Assembly (NCBI GenBank): GCA_016882195.1
Contig: VGLU01000003.1
Location: 1 to 64,000 of the forward strand
DNA from: Thermoproteota archaeon
GTDB taxonomy: Archaea > Thermoproteota > Methanomethylicia > Methanomethylicales > Methanomethylicaceae
Direction of reading: 5' to 3'
DNA: 64,000 nt
The notes under the pieces were generated by a model. The model was not told the DNA's origin. It saw only the letters and a list, made by a program, of their open reading frames with translations, and ran no database searches. A program made the translations under genes and the position numbers. Numbering within the stretch: the stretch's first letter is position 1; every line of letters begins with the position of its first letter. Shown here in pieces: positions 55,282 to 64,000 of the stretch.

Positions 55282-56939
55282 TACAGCCCCTTAACCATAA
55301 AGGGGGAGGATGGCACCATCCGGTACCCCCTCTGCCTGTAATAACCCCTGACCCCCACCCCTGGCAGGACGACTATCCTCCTAAGATCGTAGTCATCCCT
55401 CACGACCCCCTCAGCCTTCTGCAGGAGCAGGGAGCCCCACCCGCGGTGCTGGTAGCCCGAGGCCCCGCTCTCGCCCACCGGTATCTGCGGTCCATAGATG
55501 TGCAGCTCCCTTATCACGCCAGAATTCTGAACTTCCCGCCTGTGAGCCTTCTCGGATGGGATCCTAAGGCGGAGGAACCCCACCAGCAGATCCCTCTCCC
55601 TGTCCTCGATGGAGATGAACCTCTCGGTTCCACCTCCAGCCTCGTAGGACTCGACTACGATCTCTGGTTTTAAGCCGTCTATCCTGTTCCCTCTGATCTT
55701 GGCTAGGCCGACCTCTCTGCACCTAATGCACCTGCACTTGACGCCGAGCTCTCTGAGCCTCTCCTCCACAAGCTCCCTAAGGTTGCTCTTTTTCACGCCG
55801 TCCCGTATTATATATGCGGGAACATCCCTCTGAATGCGTGCCACCCTCACCCACTTCGGAAAATATCGGTGAGCATCTGCCAGAAGGTTCGTGGCGTCCT
55901 CGGTGGACAGTGCCCTGTACTCGCCGCGCCTCCAAATCTCGTAAAGGCCTGTTCCCTCTATCACTAGGGTCGGGTAGATCTTCAGGTAGTCCGGCCTAAA
56001 GTCCTCCTCATCAAAGATCCTCTTCAGATCCTCTAGATCCCTCTCCATGTTACTGCCGGGCAGACCTGGCATCATGTGATAGCCGACCTTCAGGCCACTG
56101 TCCCTAAGGATTCTGGTGGCCTCGATGACCTCCCTCACGGAGTTCCCGCGCGCGACTCTACTCAATATGGAGTCGTCCAGCGCCTGCACCCCTATCTCCA
56201 CCAGTGTGGCACCCAGCCTGATCATCCTGTCCGTCTGGGGGATCTTTGCCCAGTCCGGCCTGGTCTCCATGGTTATCCCTATGCACTTGACCTTGCTGTT
56301 CCCGTTTCTCCTCTGTACCTCTTCGAGTGGGACCCACCTGTAGTGCCTTAATTTAGGATAGTCGTTCATCGCCTCAAGGCACCTTGTGACGAACCACTCT
56401 TGGTAGTCCAGATCCGTGGCTGGAAAGGTTCCGCCCATTATGATCAGCTGAACCTTCGAAGGTCTGTGCCCTATTGTCTTGTACTGCTCAAGCCTGTACC
56501 TCACCTGCATGTAGGGATCAAATCCGGTCTGAACCCCCCTCATCAGGGCGGGCTCCTTACCGAGGTAGCTCTGCGGGGTCCCGTCCTTCACCCCGCCCGG
56601 GCAGTAGATGCAGGACCTCTCCTTCGGGCACCTCCAGGGCTTCGTCATGACCGCAACCGTGTAGATGCCGGATGCCGATCGGACCTCCTTCCCCCTGAGG
56701 AAGGCTGCTAGGTGTTCCTCATCCTCCCCTAGGTACTTTATTACCTCGTGATCCTTCAGGACCCTCCGTAGCCCCTCGTCGGCGGAGACTCTGTACTTGA
56801 GCCTCGTGAACTCCTTCTTGGTGGGGTGCGATCTCTTCAGCTCCTCGACGACCCTCCGGGCAGCCCTCTCCTCAATCGAGTTGGTCACGTGCCGGCTGGA
56901 GTTACTCCCCGTACCTCTACCCCCTCTTCTGAGCAACAA
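55281..56939 (-). CDS. elp3: Elp3 family radical SAM/GNAT tRNA uridine-34 modification enzyme
   Basis: CPKERSCIYCPGG, IIMGGTFPATDLDYQEWFV, C-terminal LHIYGPQIPVGESGASGYQHRGWGSLLLQKAEGVVRDDY. Confidence 0.95.
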   Translation of the reverse strand: MLLRRGGRGTGSNSSRHVTNSIEERAARRVVEELKRSHPTKKEFTRLKYRVSADEGLRRVLKDHEVIKYLGEDEEHLAAFLRGKEVRSASGIYTVAVMTKPWRCPKERSCIYCPGGVKDGTPQSYLGKEPALMRGVQTGFDPYMQVRYRLEQYKTIGHRPSKVQLIIMGGTFPATDLDYQEWFVTRCLEAMNDYPKLRHYRWVPLEEVQRRNGNSKVKCIGITMETRPDWAKIPQTDRMIRLGATLVEIGVQALDDSILSRVARGNSVREVIEATRILRDSGLKVGYHMMPGLPGSNMERDLEDLKRIFDEEDFRPDYLKIYPTLVIEGTGLYEIWRRGEYRALSTEDATNLLADAHRYFPKWVRVARIQRDVPAYIIRDGVKKSNLRELVEERLRELGVKCRCIRCREVGLAKIRGNRIDGLKPEIVVESYEAGGGTERFISIEDRERDLLVGFLRLRIPSEKAHRREVQNSGVIRELHIYGPQIPVGESGASGYQHRGWGSLLLQKAEGVVRDDYDLRRIVVLPGVGVRGYYRQRGYRMVPSSPFMVKGL

Positions 56940-57630
56940 CTACCCAGTTCTCGGGGAGCACCCTCGATGAAATTCTCTCGCCGTAGGCCTTCATAATCGA
57001 TAGCCCTGATGCCTCAACGGTTCCCTTCAGCTCACCCAGCGTGAAGAGGTGGTAGAATCTCTGAGCGTCTTTGCCCCACGATACGTACGTGTCGCCGACC
57101 TCCCCGCCCCTCACTTTTCTCATTATAAGTTTAGGAGCTTGTCGTAGGAACCTACGCTGGAAGAGGACCCATGCAGTCGCCACGACGGTTCCGCCATCTG
57201 CGGTGACCCTCGCCACCTCCCTCATCGCCACCTCCCTGTTCTCCCTCTTGGGTATATGGTGGATCGTAGCGATGAAGGCGACCCTGTCGAAAGAGGATGG
57301 TACGAACGGTAGGTACAGCGCATCGCACCTCACAGGGTGGATCCTCTCCATCCTCTCTTTGTTAGTGTTCTTCCGCAGGACCTTGAGCATCTCCACCGAG
57401 GTGTCCGCTGCCACCACGACGGATGCCCCCCACTCGGCTATGCGCCTGGCGTTCCGACCAGTCCCTGCGCCCAGATCCAAGACGCGCCTTCCCCTGCAGT
57501 CTCCGATCTCCTTGAGGCTCGGCCAGGGGGTTCGCCTAGTATGGTGGAAGTTTTGGGCTATCCTGTCGAAGGCCTCCATTACCTCCCTTCTCTCGCCCTC
57601 GTCCAAGCCCTCCTTCTTGCCCCCACCCAT
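56917..57630 (-). CDS. Class I SAM methyltransferase, Trm9-like
   Basis: VMEAFDRIAQNFHHTRRTPWPSLKEI, RVLDLGAGTGRNARRIAEWGASVV, VAFIATIHHIPKRENREVAMREVARV. Confidence 0.82.
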   Translation of the reverse strand: MGGGKKEGLDEGERREVMEAFDRIAQNFHHTRRTPWPSLKEIGDCRGRRVLDLGAGTGRNARRIAEWGASVVVAADTSVEMLKVLRKNTNKERMERIHPVRCDALYLPFVPSSFDRVAFIATIHHIPKRENREVAMREVARVTADGGTVVATAWVLFQRRFLRQAPKLIMRKVRGGEVGDTYVSWGKDAQRFYHLFTLGELKGTVEASGLSIMKAYGERISSRVLPENWVVVAQKRG

Positions 57631-57641
57631 CCAAAATCCCC

Positions 57642-58349
57642 TCAGTTCTTTGATATGATATGCCTCGAGATCTCGGCGAAACCCTTTCCGAATTCCTCCT
57701 TGGCTACGTAGTCGGCGATCTTCTTTATCCTAGGATCGCCGTTTGCTACGACGCCCTTGAAACCGCAGACGCGGAGCATCTCCAGGTCGGTTATGCTGTC
57801 GCCAACCCCCGCGACCTCGCTCGGTTGAAGTTTAAGCAGCTTCATCGCCTGCAGGAGACCCGCCCCCTTGTCGATCCTCTCGTCGAGGATGTGATACGCA
57901 AAGCCACTGTCGATTAGCTTCACGCCCTTGAACTTCTTCACGATGGTCCGCAGCTCCTTGATATCCCGAGACCATTGGATTGCCATGTCCACAAACCTGT
58001 ACCTGTTCGACCAAGACTCCCTTATCTCGGAACCGTAGGCGTCCTTAAGCTCCTGTACAACCCTCCTTGCTGCCCCCTTCTCCCCGAGGATCATCATCTT
58101 TGCCTTGTACTCCACCACAGCACCATTCTCTGATACGGTGGGACCAGTGCACCCCATATACTTCGCCAGAGCCTTCACGACGCAGAGGGCGTTCCCAGAG
58201 CAGAGGACGACCCTTATCCCCTTCGCCTCCAGCTCTCTTATGGTGGTAATTGCCTCTACGCAGATGTAACCTTCGCAGTCCGTAAGTGTGCCGTCAACGT
58301 CCGTGGCGACAGCCTTGATCATGAGTCCACCACCGAAATATTGCTTCAT
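57642..58349 (-). CDS. pgp: Archaeal phosphoglycolate phosphatase-type HAD hydrolase
   Basis: KAVATDVDGTLTDCEGYICVEAITTIRELEAKGIRVVLCSGNALCVVKALAKYMGCTGPTVSENGAVV. Confidence 0.92.
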   Translation of the reverse strand: MKQYFGGGLMIKAVATDVDGTLTDCEGYICVEAITTIRELEAKGIRVVLCSGNALCVVKALAKYMGCTGPTVSENGAVVEYKAKMMILGEKGAARRVVQELKDAYGSEIRESWSNRYRFVDMAIQWSRDIKELRTIVKKFKGVKLIDSGFAYHILDERIDKGAGLLQAMKLLKLQPSEVAGVGDSITDLEMLRVCGFKGVVANGDPRIKKIADYVAKEEFGKGFAEISRHIISKN

Positions 58350-58519
58350 CTATGGATGAACGTGGCAATAAACATTAGTTCGCACAACTTCAGCTATCCA
58401 CGTTCTTTACAGATCGCATTGACGGCATACAGAGAGCTGCTCTGCAACCTCTAAGGTTTTAAATAAAAAGCTTTAAAAATATTGAACAATTATCCTTACA
58501 CAGAGTTGAGATAAACCAG

Positions 58520-60028
58520 ATGCCCCATCTGAAGGTATTTGGGGGCGGAAGAGAAATAGGTCGAACCTGCCTCCAGTTAGATATAAACCAGCACCACTTT
58601 CTCTTGGACTGCGGCATCGATCCGGCATCTCGTGGTCTTGCCGCCCTGCCAAACCTCTTAGGGACAAGGATCGATCAGCTGGATGCCGTCTTCGTCTCAC
58701 ACGCCCACCTTGATCATACAGGCGCGATCCCGAACCTTGTGAAGCTAGGGTTCCGCGGCAAGGTCTTTATGACGCTGCCGACGCTGGCCCTCCTCAACCT
58801 CCTCTGGCAGGACGAGCTATCCTTGATGGAGAGGGAGTGGCCGAAGGAGGAGCGACTCTGGTCCTCAAAGGAGATGCACAAAGTCCTCATGAAACTTGCC
58901 GAGCCCACGACCTATCACGAGGTCTTCAAACTCGACTCCCTCAAAGTGGACTTCCACAACGCGGGGCACATCCTCGGCTCGACAATGACCGAGTTCTCCC
59001 ATAACGGCTACAGGATCGTCTTCTCGGGAGATCTGGGCACCTCTTCCAACCACCTCCGCTACTGGAGGACGGAGGACTTCGCCTACCCCGATGTCCTGAT
59101 ATGCGAGGGGACATACGGGGGGAGGAACAGAAAGAGCAGGGAGGAGGTGGCGAGGGACTTTCTGGAGAGCATAAGGATCACCCTTGAGGAGGGCGGCAAG
59201 GTCCTCGTCCCCATGTTCGCCGTGGGGAAGACGCAGGAGATCCTCAAGATCCTAAAGGACAGCTGGAACAAGCTCCCCAACGTCGACGTCTACCTCGAGG
59301 GCATGTCCATAGATACCCTCAGGGTCTACGAGCAGTTTCTGATATACATGGACGACCGCGTCAGGAGGGGCTACCTCTTCAATAACATCAACCCCTTCAG
59401 GTGGGGCGCGCTTAGGCTCTTCCGGAGCATCTCGGAGCGGAAGCACCTCCACACTCGTGACAGCCCCTGCATCATAATGGCACCTTCCGGAATGTTAAGG
59501 GGGGGCTGGAGCGTGTGGCACACGATAAAGATGGCACCCTCAGAGAAGAATCTTATCGCCATATGCGGTCACATGGAGGAGGGAACCACAGGCTACGACC
59601 TCCTGAACGGGAGGAGGGAGTTCCAGCTGAGGGACATGCTCACCAAGGAAATGATGGACGTGAACGTCAGGTGCAAGGTGAGCCACTTCGACATATCTGC
59701 GCACGCCATGCACAACGAGCTCTGCAACTACATCTCAAGGGTGAAGCCTGGGAAACTTGTCCTCATTCACGGTAAAGAGGAGGGCCTGAAGAGCCTCGCG
59801 GAATCGGTAAGGCAGCACGCGGGTGAGATAGTCATTCCCTCAAACGGCGATAGGATAGACCTGGAACAGCCACCCCAGTACGCGGAGTCTGAGAGGAATG
59901 TGGAGCTCCCCATCGCCCAGAACACTTCGCTCGTCCTGCCGAAGTCGCTCTCGATCAGGGTGAAGCATTTGGGAAAGGACAGGTACATGAAGACCGAGGA
60001 CATAAGGTCTCTAGTTAAGAGCCCCTGA
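58520..60028 (+). CDS. Metallo-beta-lactamase/beta-CASP RNA exonuclease-like protein
   Basis: VSHAHLDHTGAIPNLVKLGFRGKVFMTLPT, HNAGHILGSTM, FSGDLG, VPMFAVGKTQEIL, SAHA. Confidence 0.92.
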   Translation: MPHLKVFGGGREIGRTCLQLDINQHHFLLDCGIDPASRGLAALPNLLGTRIDQLDAVFVSHAHLDHTGAIPNLVKLGFRGKVFMTLPTLALLNLLWQDELSLMEREWPKEERLWSSKEMHKVLMKLAEPTTYHEVFKLDSLKVDFHNAGHILGSTMTEFSHNGYRIVFSGDLGTSSNHLRYWRTEDFAYPDVLICEGTYGGRNRKSREEVARDFLESIRITLEEGGKVLVPMFAVGKTQEILKILKDSWNKLPNVDVYLEGMSIDTLRVYEQFLIYMDDRVRRGYLFNNINPFRWGALRLFRSISERKHLHTRDSPCIIMAPSGMLRGGWSVWHTIKMAPSEKNLIAICGHMEEGTTGYDLLNGRREFQLRDMLTKEMMDVNVRCKVSHFDISAHAMHNELCNYISRVKPGKLVLIHGKEEGLKSLAESVRQHAGEIVIPSNGDRIDLEQPPQYAESERNVELPIAQNTSLVLPKSLSIRVKHLGKDRYMKTEDIRSLVKSP

Positions 60029-60048
60029 GACTGCCAGTCGATAAAAGG

Positions 60049-60927
60049 TCATCCGTGGAAGTACTCCGTGGATCTGGTCTTCCTTCCTTCTAGGCCCGGT
60101 ACCCCACAGGCGTCTGCCCTGCACTGCTTGCACAGCCTGAACTGGGGAATATACCTCTCTGCCGCGGCTCTGGACATCTCCAACTCTCCGCAGGACGGTC
60201 CCTCAAGTTTGCTGAACTTGTGGATGGGTATGAGGGGTATGATGTTCATGAGGCTGGCGCCCCTCTTTGCTGCCTCCTCTGCTATCTTGGGTATCTCCTC
60301 CATGTTTATGGAGGGTATCAGCACCGTGTTTATCTTGACGACTATCCCCCCCTCGGTGAGCGCCTCTATCCCCCTGAGCTGCTTCTCTATGAGGAGTCGT
60401 GCAGCCTCCTCGCCCCGATAGACATTGTTTTTATACCTCACCCAGTCGTAGATCTTCGCCCCGACCTTGGGGTCTATTGCGTTTATGGTGACCGTCACCG
60501 TCCTCACCCCTAGTTTTCTCAGCTCGTCAGCCTTCTCCTCTGCGAGCAGTCCGTTGGTGGAGAGGCACTGGATCAGCCCAGGCCACCTCTTCTTGACGAT
60601 CGCCAGCGTCTCGAAGGTTGCGGGATTCTCCAAACTGTCTCCAGGACCTGCTATTCCAACGACCTTGAGGTCAGGGTTGCTCTTGATCTCCGCCTCAAGC
60701 CGCCTCACCGCACCCTTCGGGTTAAGGATACATGCGGCAACCCCTGGCCTATGTTCGCACTTGTCTATCTTCCTGATACAGTAGTTGCACTGGATGTTGC
60801 AGCGCGGAGCGACCGGAAGGTGGATCCTAGCGACCTTGTAATGTGCCTTAACCCCAAAACATGGATGGACCGCTGTAAGGTGTGCGAACTTTGCGCCTAT
60901 TCCGGCCCATTTGGGGTTCGAGGCCAC
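60049..60927 (-). CDS. nifB: NifB-type radical SAM protein (NifB-co core)
   Basis: HPCFGVKAHYKVARIHLPVAPRCNIQCNYCIRKIDKCEHRPGVAACILNPKGAVRRLE; AGPGDSLENPATFETL; CKQCRADACGVPG. Confidence 0.92.
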   Translation of the reverse strand: MASNPKWAGIGAKFAHLTAVHPCFGVKAHYKVARIHLPVAPRCNIQCNYCIRKIDKCEHRPGVAACILNPKGAVRRLEAEIKSNPDLKVVGIAGPGDSLENPATFETLAIVKKRWPGLIQCLSTNGLLAEEKADELRKLGVRTVTVTINAIDPKVGAKIYDWVRYKNNVYRGEEAARLLIEKQLRGIEALTEGGIVVKINTVLIPSINMEEIPKIAEEAAKRGASLMNIIPLIPIHKFSKLEGPSCGELEMSRAAAERYIPQFRLCKQCRADACGVPGLEGRKTRSTEYFHG

Positions 60928-60973
60928 ATGAAAACCTCCATATCTATCTTATAACCAAGTTATATAAGCATTT

Positions 60974-61378
60974 TTAACCCGTCCATCTCACGTACGCGTC
61001 CGCGAGCCTCTTGAGCGCACCGGCAAAGTCCCTGCTCAGGAGGTACTTGGACTCGGAGGGCCTGTACTCCAGTATGCCAAGGGGTATCAGGTAGTTCTTT
61101 ACGACTGCGTAAGCCGCGCTCCTTCTCCTGAGCATGAGCCTCTCGTTTATGTAGTGGGACATCTCACTGGTGGTGACCCACCTCGTCCTGCCCCTGTTCT
61201 CCTGGTCGCTTTTGGCCCTCAGCCACTCCAGAAGGACGATGGCTATCTCCTTGTAGGAGTCCGCGTTTGTGAAGACGATCTCCATCATCTCCCTGAGACC
61301 GATGTTGCTCGACACGTTCGGGGCGTTAAAGAACATCTTGCCCGACCTTTTCTCCTTAAGCAGGATCTTCCTTGGCAT
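60974..61378 (-). CDS. Uncharacterised protein, possibly HTH
   Basis: Intact ORF MPRKILLKEKRSGKMFFNAPNVSSNIGLREMMEIVFTNADSYKEIAIVLLEWL... Confidence 0.5.
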   Translation of the reverse strand: MPRKILLKEKRSGKMFFNAPNVSSNIGLREMMEIVFTNADSYKEIAIVLLEWLRAKSDQENRGRTRWVTTSEMSHYINERLMLRRRSAAYAVVKNYLIPLGILEYRPSESKYLLSRDFAGALKRLADAYVRWTG

Positions 61379-61531
61379 TCGGCTCCCCTGCTCTTAGATA
61401 TGCCTTTCATAAATAATGCTTTTTGCATTTGACGCCCTGCTGGTGATCTCTGTCGTGCCTGCCCACGTTACGCCACTCCATAAGAAAGACTTTTGAATTG
61501 GTGGCTCTGTCATATATCACGAGGAGTACTT

Positions 61532-61987
61532 TTGCCAAAGACTCCGTTTCTTAGCAGGAGGGGAACCCTTTCGAGGCTGGAGGTGGAGAAGGCGATCTAC
61601 ACCGCCTCCGAGAGGGTCTCCTCAACGATAATCTCCTCGGCGCTTCCTGAGTCTGCCCCTGTGGGCACGTTGGACCTGTGGGAGCTTGAGAACGTAATAA
61701 CGCAGATACTCACGGAAGCGGTAAACAGCGTCATGGAGGTCGACCCAGTCCTAGGCGAGGACCTCTCTTTTGAGATAAGGCGCCGGAGATCCGCCCTCAT
61801 GGACGATATGGTGAGCCTCTTCCTCGAGTGCGTGAGGGACGCCTTTGGGCCCTCCGTGGAGATCGACTACATCACGCCAAGAATAATCTCGGTGAGGTTA
61901 TCAAAGGCGGTGAGTAACAAGGACTTTATACAGAAAGAGTTCAAGTCAACAATATACGAGATGTTGAGGTACCTCATAGGAAAGTAG
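61532..61987 (+). CDS. Uncharacterised protein
   Basis: TTG start preceded by GAGGAG; LPKTPFLSRRGTLSRLEVEKAIYTASERVSSTIISSALPESAPVG... Confidence 0.55.
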   Translation: MPKTPFLSRRGTLSRLEVEKAIYTASERVSSTIISSALPESAPVGTLDLWELENVITQILTEAVNSVMEVDPVLGEDLSFEIRRRRSALMDDMVSLFLECVRDAFGPSVEIDYITPRIISVRLSKAVSNKDFIQKEFKSTIYEMLRYLIGK

Positions 61988-62032
61988 TTCGGATTCATCA
62001 GGGTAGGTGGTGGCTTAAATGGGGCGTCTGCC

Positions 62033-63424
62033 TTGAAGGAGCTCTTCTTCCCGCAGTCCATCTGCATTGCTGGCGCCTCAAGGGATCCCGCGGCTCTGGG
62101 GCACATCATCCTGAAGAACTTGGTCGGCGGCGGCTATGCTGGAAGGATCTTCCCCGTGAATCCTCATGTGGATTCCCTGCTGGGATTGAGGTGTTATAGA
62201 TCGGTCAAAGAGATACCAGAAAAGTTGGATTTGGCAATAATAGCGGTTCCGGCAGCGATAGTCTCCGCGGTACTGACGGAATGCGGGGAGAAGAAGACCC
62301 CGTATGCAGTGATCATAACTTCTGGATTCAGAGAGACCGGCGAGAAGGGACGCGCCCTGGAGAACGAGGCCCTTAGGGTGGCAAGAGACTACGGCATTCG
62401 GATAGTTGGGCCAAACTGCATGGGTGTATACAACTCCTACAACAACCTGAGTGCTACCTTCACCTCCCTAGTGCCGAAACAGGGAGGTGTCTCCTTCATA
62501 TCCCAGAGCGGCGCGGTGGGCACAACGATGCTCGCCTGGGCAAAGAAAGAGGGGATCGGCTTCAGCAAGTTCGTGAGCATTGGCAACGAGGCCGACCTCT
62601 CGCTCCCAGAGCTCCTGAAGTACCTTGCCACCGACGAGCCTACGAAGGTCATCACCATTTACATGGAATCCGTTAGGGACGGGCGGCTACTGATAGACGC
62701 CTTCCGCTCTGCGTCCTTAAACAAGCCAGTGATAGTCATGAAGGTTGGGACTACCCCAGTTGGTGCAAGTGCCGCCGCATCGCATACAGGCGCCATGGCA
62801 GTCGAGGACGCCGTTCTGGACGGGGTTCTCAGGCAGTTCTGTATAATACGCGCAAGGGACTCGGCGGAGCTCTTCGAGTTGGCAACCTCCTTTGCGTCCC
62901 TCCCCCTGCCACGGGGTCGATCCGTGGGGGTGGTTTCATCCGGAGGGGGGTGGGCCGTGGAGTGTGCAGACCTTCTGGAGGCGAAAAGTCTAAACCTCCA
63001 GCCCTTGCCAAAGGATGTGCTCGAGCTGATAGATGGCATACTGCCCGCCTATTGGTCGCGGAAGAATCCAATTGATATGGTGGCCGTGTCCGATGCAGAG
63101 GCGTACTTCCTCACCGTAAAGACCCTGCTCGAGCGGGACTACGACATGGTCTTCCTTATCGGGTACGGTGTTCTGGGGTCCATAGCCCTGCCGACGCTGA
63201 TCGAAAGGGATGTGGAGTTTGCGGTCAGGATATCCGAGCTTGTGAGGAGGTACAAGAAGCCAGTGTACGTCGTGGACGTTCTCGGTCCGAGCCAGAGCGA
63301 CAGCGCAAGGGCCTTCGAGAGGTCCGGGCTGCCCATCTTCACGACCGTTAAATCCGCTGTCGACGTAGCGGCAGAGATGGCCCGGTACGGCGAATACCGT
63401 GGACGCGAAAAATCTAGATCCTGA
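62033..63424 (+). CDS. ADP-forming acyl-CoA (acetate-CoA) synthetase alpha-type subunit
   Basis: CoA-binding IAGASRDPAALGHIILKNLVGGGYAGRIFPVNPHVDSLLGLRCYRSVKEIPEKLDLAIIAVPA; GPNCMGVYNSYNNLSATF; ASHTGAMA. Confidence 0.92.
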   Translation: MKELFFPQSICIAGASRDPAALGHIILKNLVGGGYAGRIFPVNPHVDSLLGLRCYRSVKEIPEKLDLAIIAVPAAIVSAVLTECGEKKTPYAVIITSGFRETGEKGRALENEALRVARDYGIRIVGPNCMGVYNSYNNLSATFTSLVPKQGGVSFISQSGAVGTTMLAWAKKEGIGFSKFVSIGNEADLSLPELLKYLATDEPTKVITIYMESVRDGRLLIDAFRSASLNKPVIVMKVGTTPVGASAAASHTGAMAVEDAVLDGVLRQFCIIRARDSAELFELATSFASLPLPRGRSVGVVSSGGGWAVECADLLEAKSLNLQPLPKDVLELIDGILPAYWSRKNPIDMVAVSDAEAYFLTVKTLLERDYDMVFLIGYGVLGSIALPTLIERDVEFAVRISELVRRYKKPVYVVDVLGPSQSDSARAFERSGLPIFTTVKSAVDVAAEMARYGEYRGREKSRS

Positions 63425-63435
63425 TCTCCGCGCGA

Positions 63436-63882
63436 TTAAAGGTTGAGCTTTACGTCCTCTTTTACGACGTTCAGCGCTATGCTTGTTACAGACCTCTTCA
63501 CATAGGGCATCTTCAAGGTCTCCTTTATGAAGGCGTTCAGCTCCTCCCGGGACCTGAACTTGGCTATGACTATTATATCGAAATCCCCCGTCACGTCGTA
63601 CACGGCGATCACCGACCTAGACTTGGATATGGTCTTCTCAACATCCACGATATGCCCCCCCTCGACCTGCATCAGGATTATCGCCGTGAGCTCGAAGCCC
63701 AGCTTCTCCGGATCAAGCACCGCGGCGAAGCTCTTTACCACACCAAGGTCCGTCATCTTCTTTACCCTATTATGAACGGTCCCGACAGAAAGTCCGAGCC
63801 TCTTGGCTATATCCCTGTAACTGGTCCTAGAGTCCTCTTGGATCTCCTTGAGGATCGTAATATCTATCTCATCGATATCCAT
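63436..63882 (-). CDS. Lrp/AsnC family regulator
   Basis: MDIDEIDITILKEIQEDSRTSYRDIAKRLGLSVGTVHNRVKKMTDLGVVKSFAAVLDPEKLGFELTAI. Confidence 0.92.
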   Translation of the reverse strand: MDIDEIDITILKEIQEDSRTSYRDIAKRLGLSVGTVHNRVKKMTDLGVVKSFAAVLDPEKLGFELTAIILMQVEGGHIVDVEKTISKSRSVIAVYDVTGDFDIIVIAKFRSREELNAFIKETLKMPYVKRSVTSIALNVVKEDVKLNL

Positions 63883-64000
63883 CGAAACGTCCCCCAGAAC
63901 GGCAGGTCGTCTTCCTCACTAACAACAGTTAATATATGATTGGGTGTCCTCTGCATTTAAATTTTGGGCGAACCACTGACGCTGGAGGCCTTCGCGAAAA

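Noticed and set aside
1-64000. tRNA, rRNA or CRISPR arrays
   Set aside because: No convincing cloverleaf with TPsiC-like arm, rRNA core or regularly spaced repeat array was seen by eye; tRNAscan/CRISPR-finder runs would be needed to exclude cryptic ones.

Overview
The window is a gene-dense archaeal chromosome segment: TATA/BRE-type promoters, archaeal deoxyhypusine synthase, CPSF-type nuclease, GPN GTPase, archaeal phosphoglycolate phosphatase and a LysXYZJK cluster. I see no rRNA, confident tRNA or CRISPR array. Main blocks: (i) a peptidase/PycB block at 1-5.8 kb; (ii) a stomatin-NfeD pair, then HAD, PAC2 and Hsp20 genes at 6.3-10.5 kb; (iii) a LysW-carrier-type lysine/arginine cluster (lysK-J-Z-Y-X) with an Lrp regulator but no visible lysW, at 10.5-16 kb; (iv) an internally deleted IS200/IS605 TnpB-type element at 16.1-16.4 kb and a tiny sister relic at 8.5 kb; (v) a VapBC pair with a four-copy alternating repeat upstream; (vi) an acyl-CoA ligase fused to CBS domains, divergent from a CBS-HTH protein; (vii) a one-carbon/methyltransferase region at about 33-49.7 kb: AT-rich mtrA-mtrH without mtrBCDEFG, preceded by a strikingly G-depleted leader, then aquaporin, radical SAM, CobW-like GTPase, corrinoid protein, UroD-like and MtaA-like genes and several uncharacterised proteins; (viii) a compact tRNA-modification/sulfur-transfer operon (LarE-like, Trm5-like, PIN-ATPase, Elp3, Trm9-like, PGP) at 52-58.3 kb; (ix) NifB without nitrogenase and an ADP-forming acyl-CoA synthetase alpha subunit. 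The best candidate for an undescribed system is the MtrAH-linked corrinoid methyltransferase region. All assignments come from reading motifs in the sequence; no database search was run.
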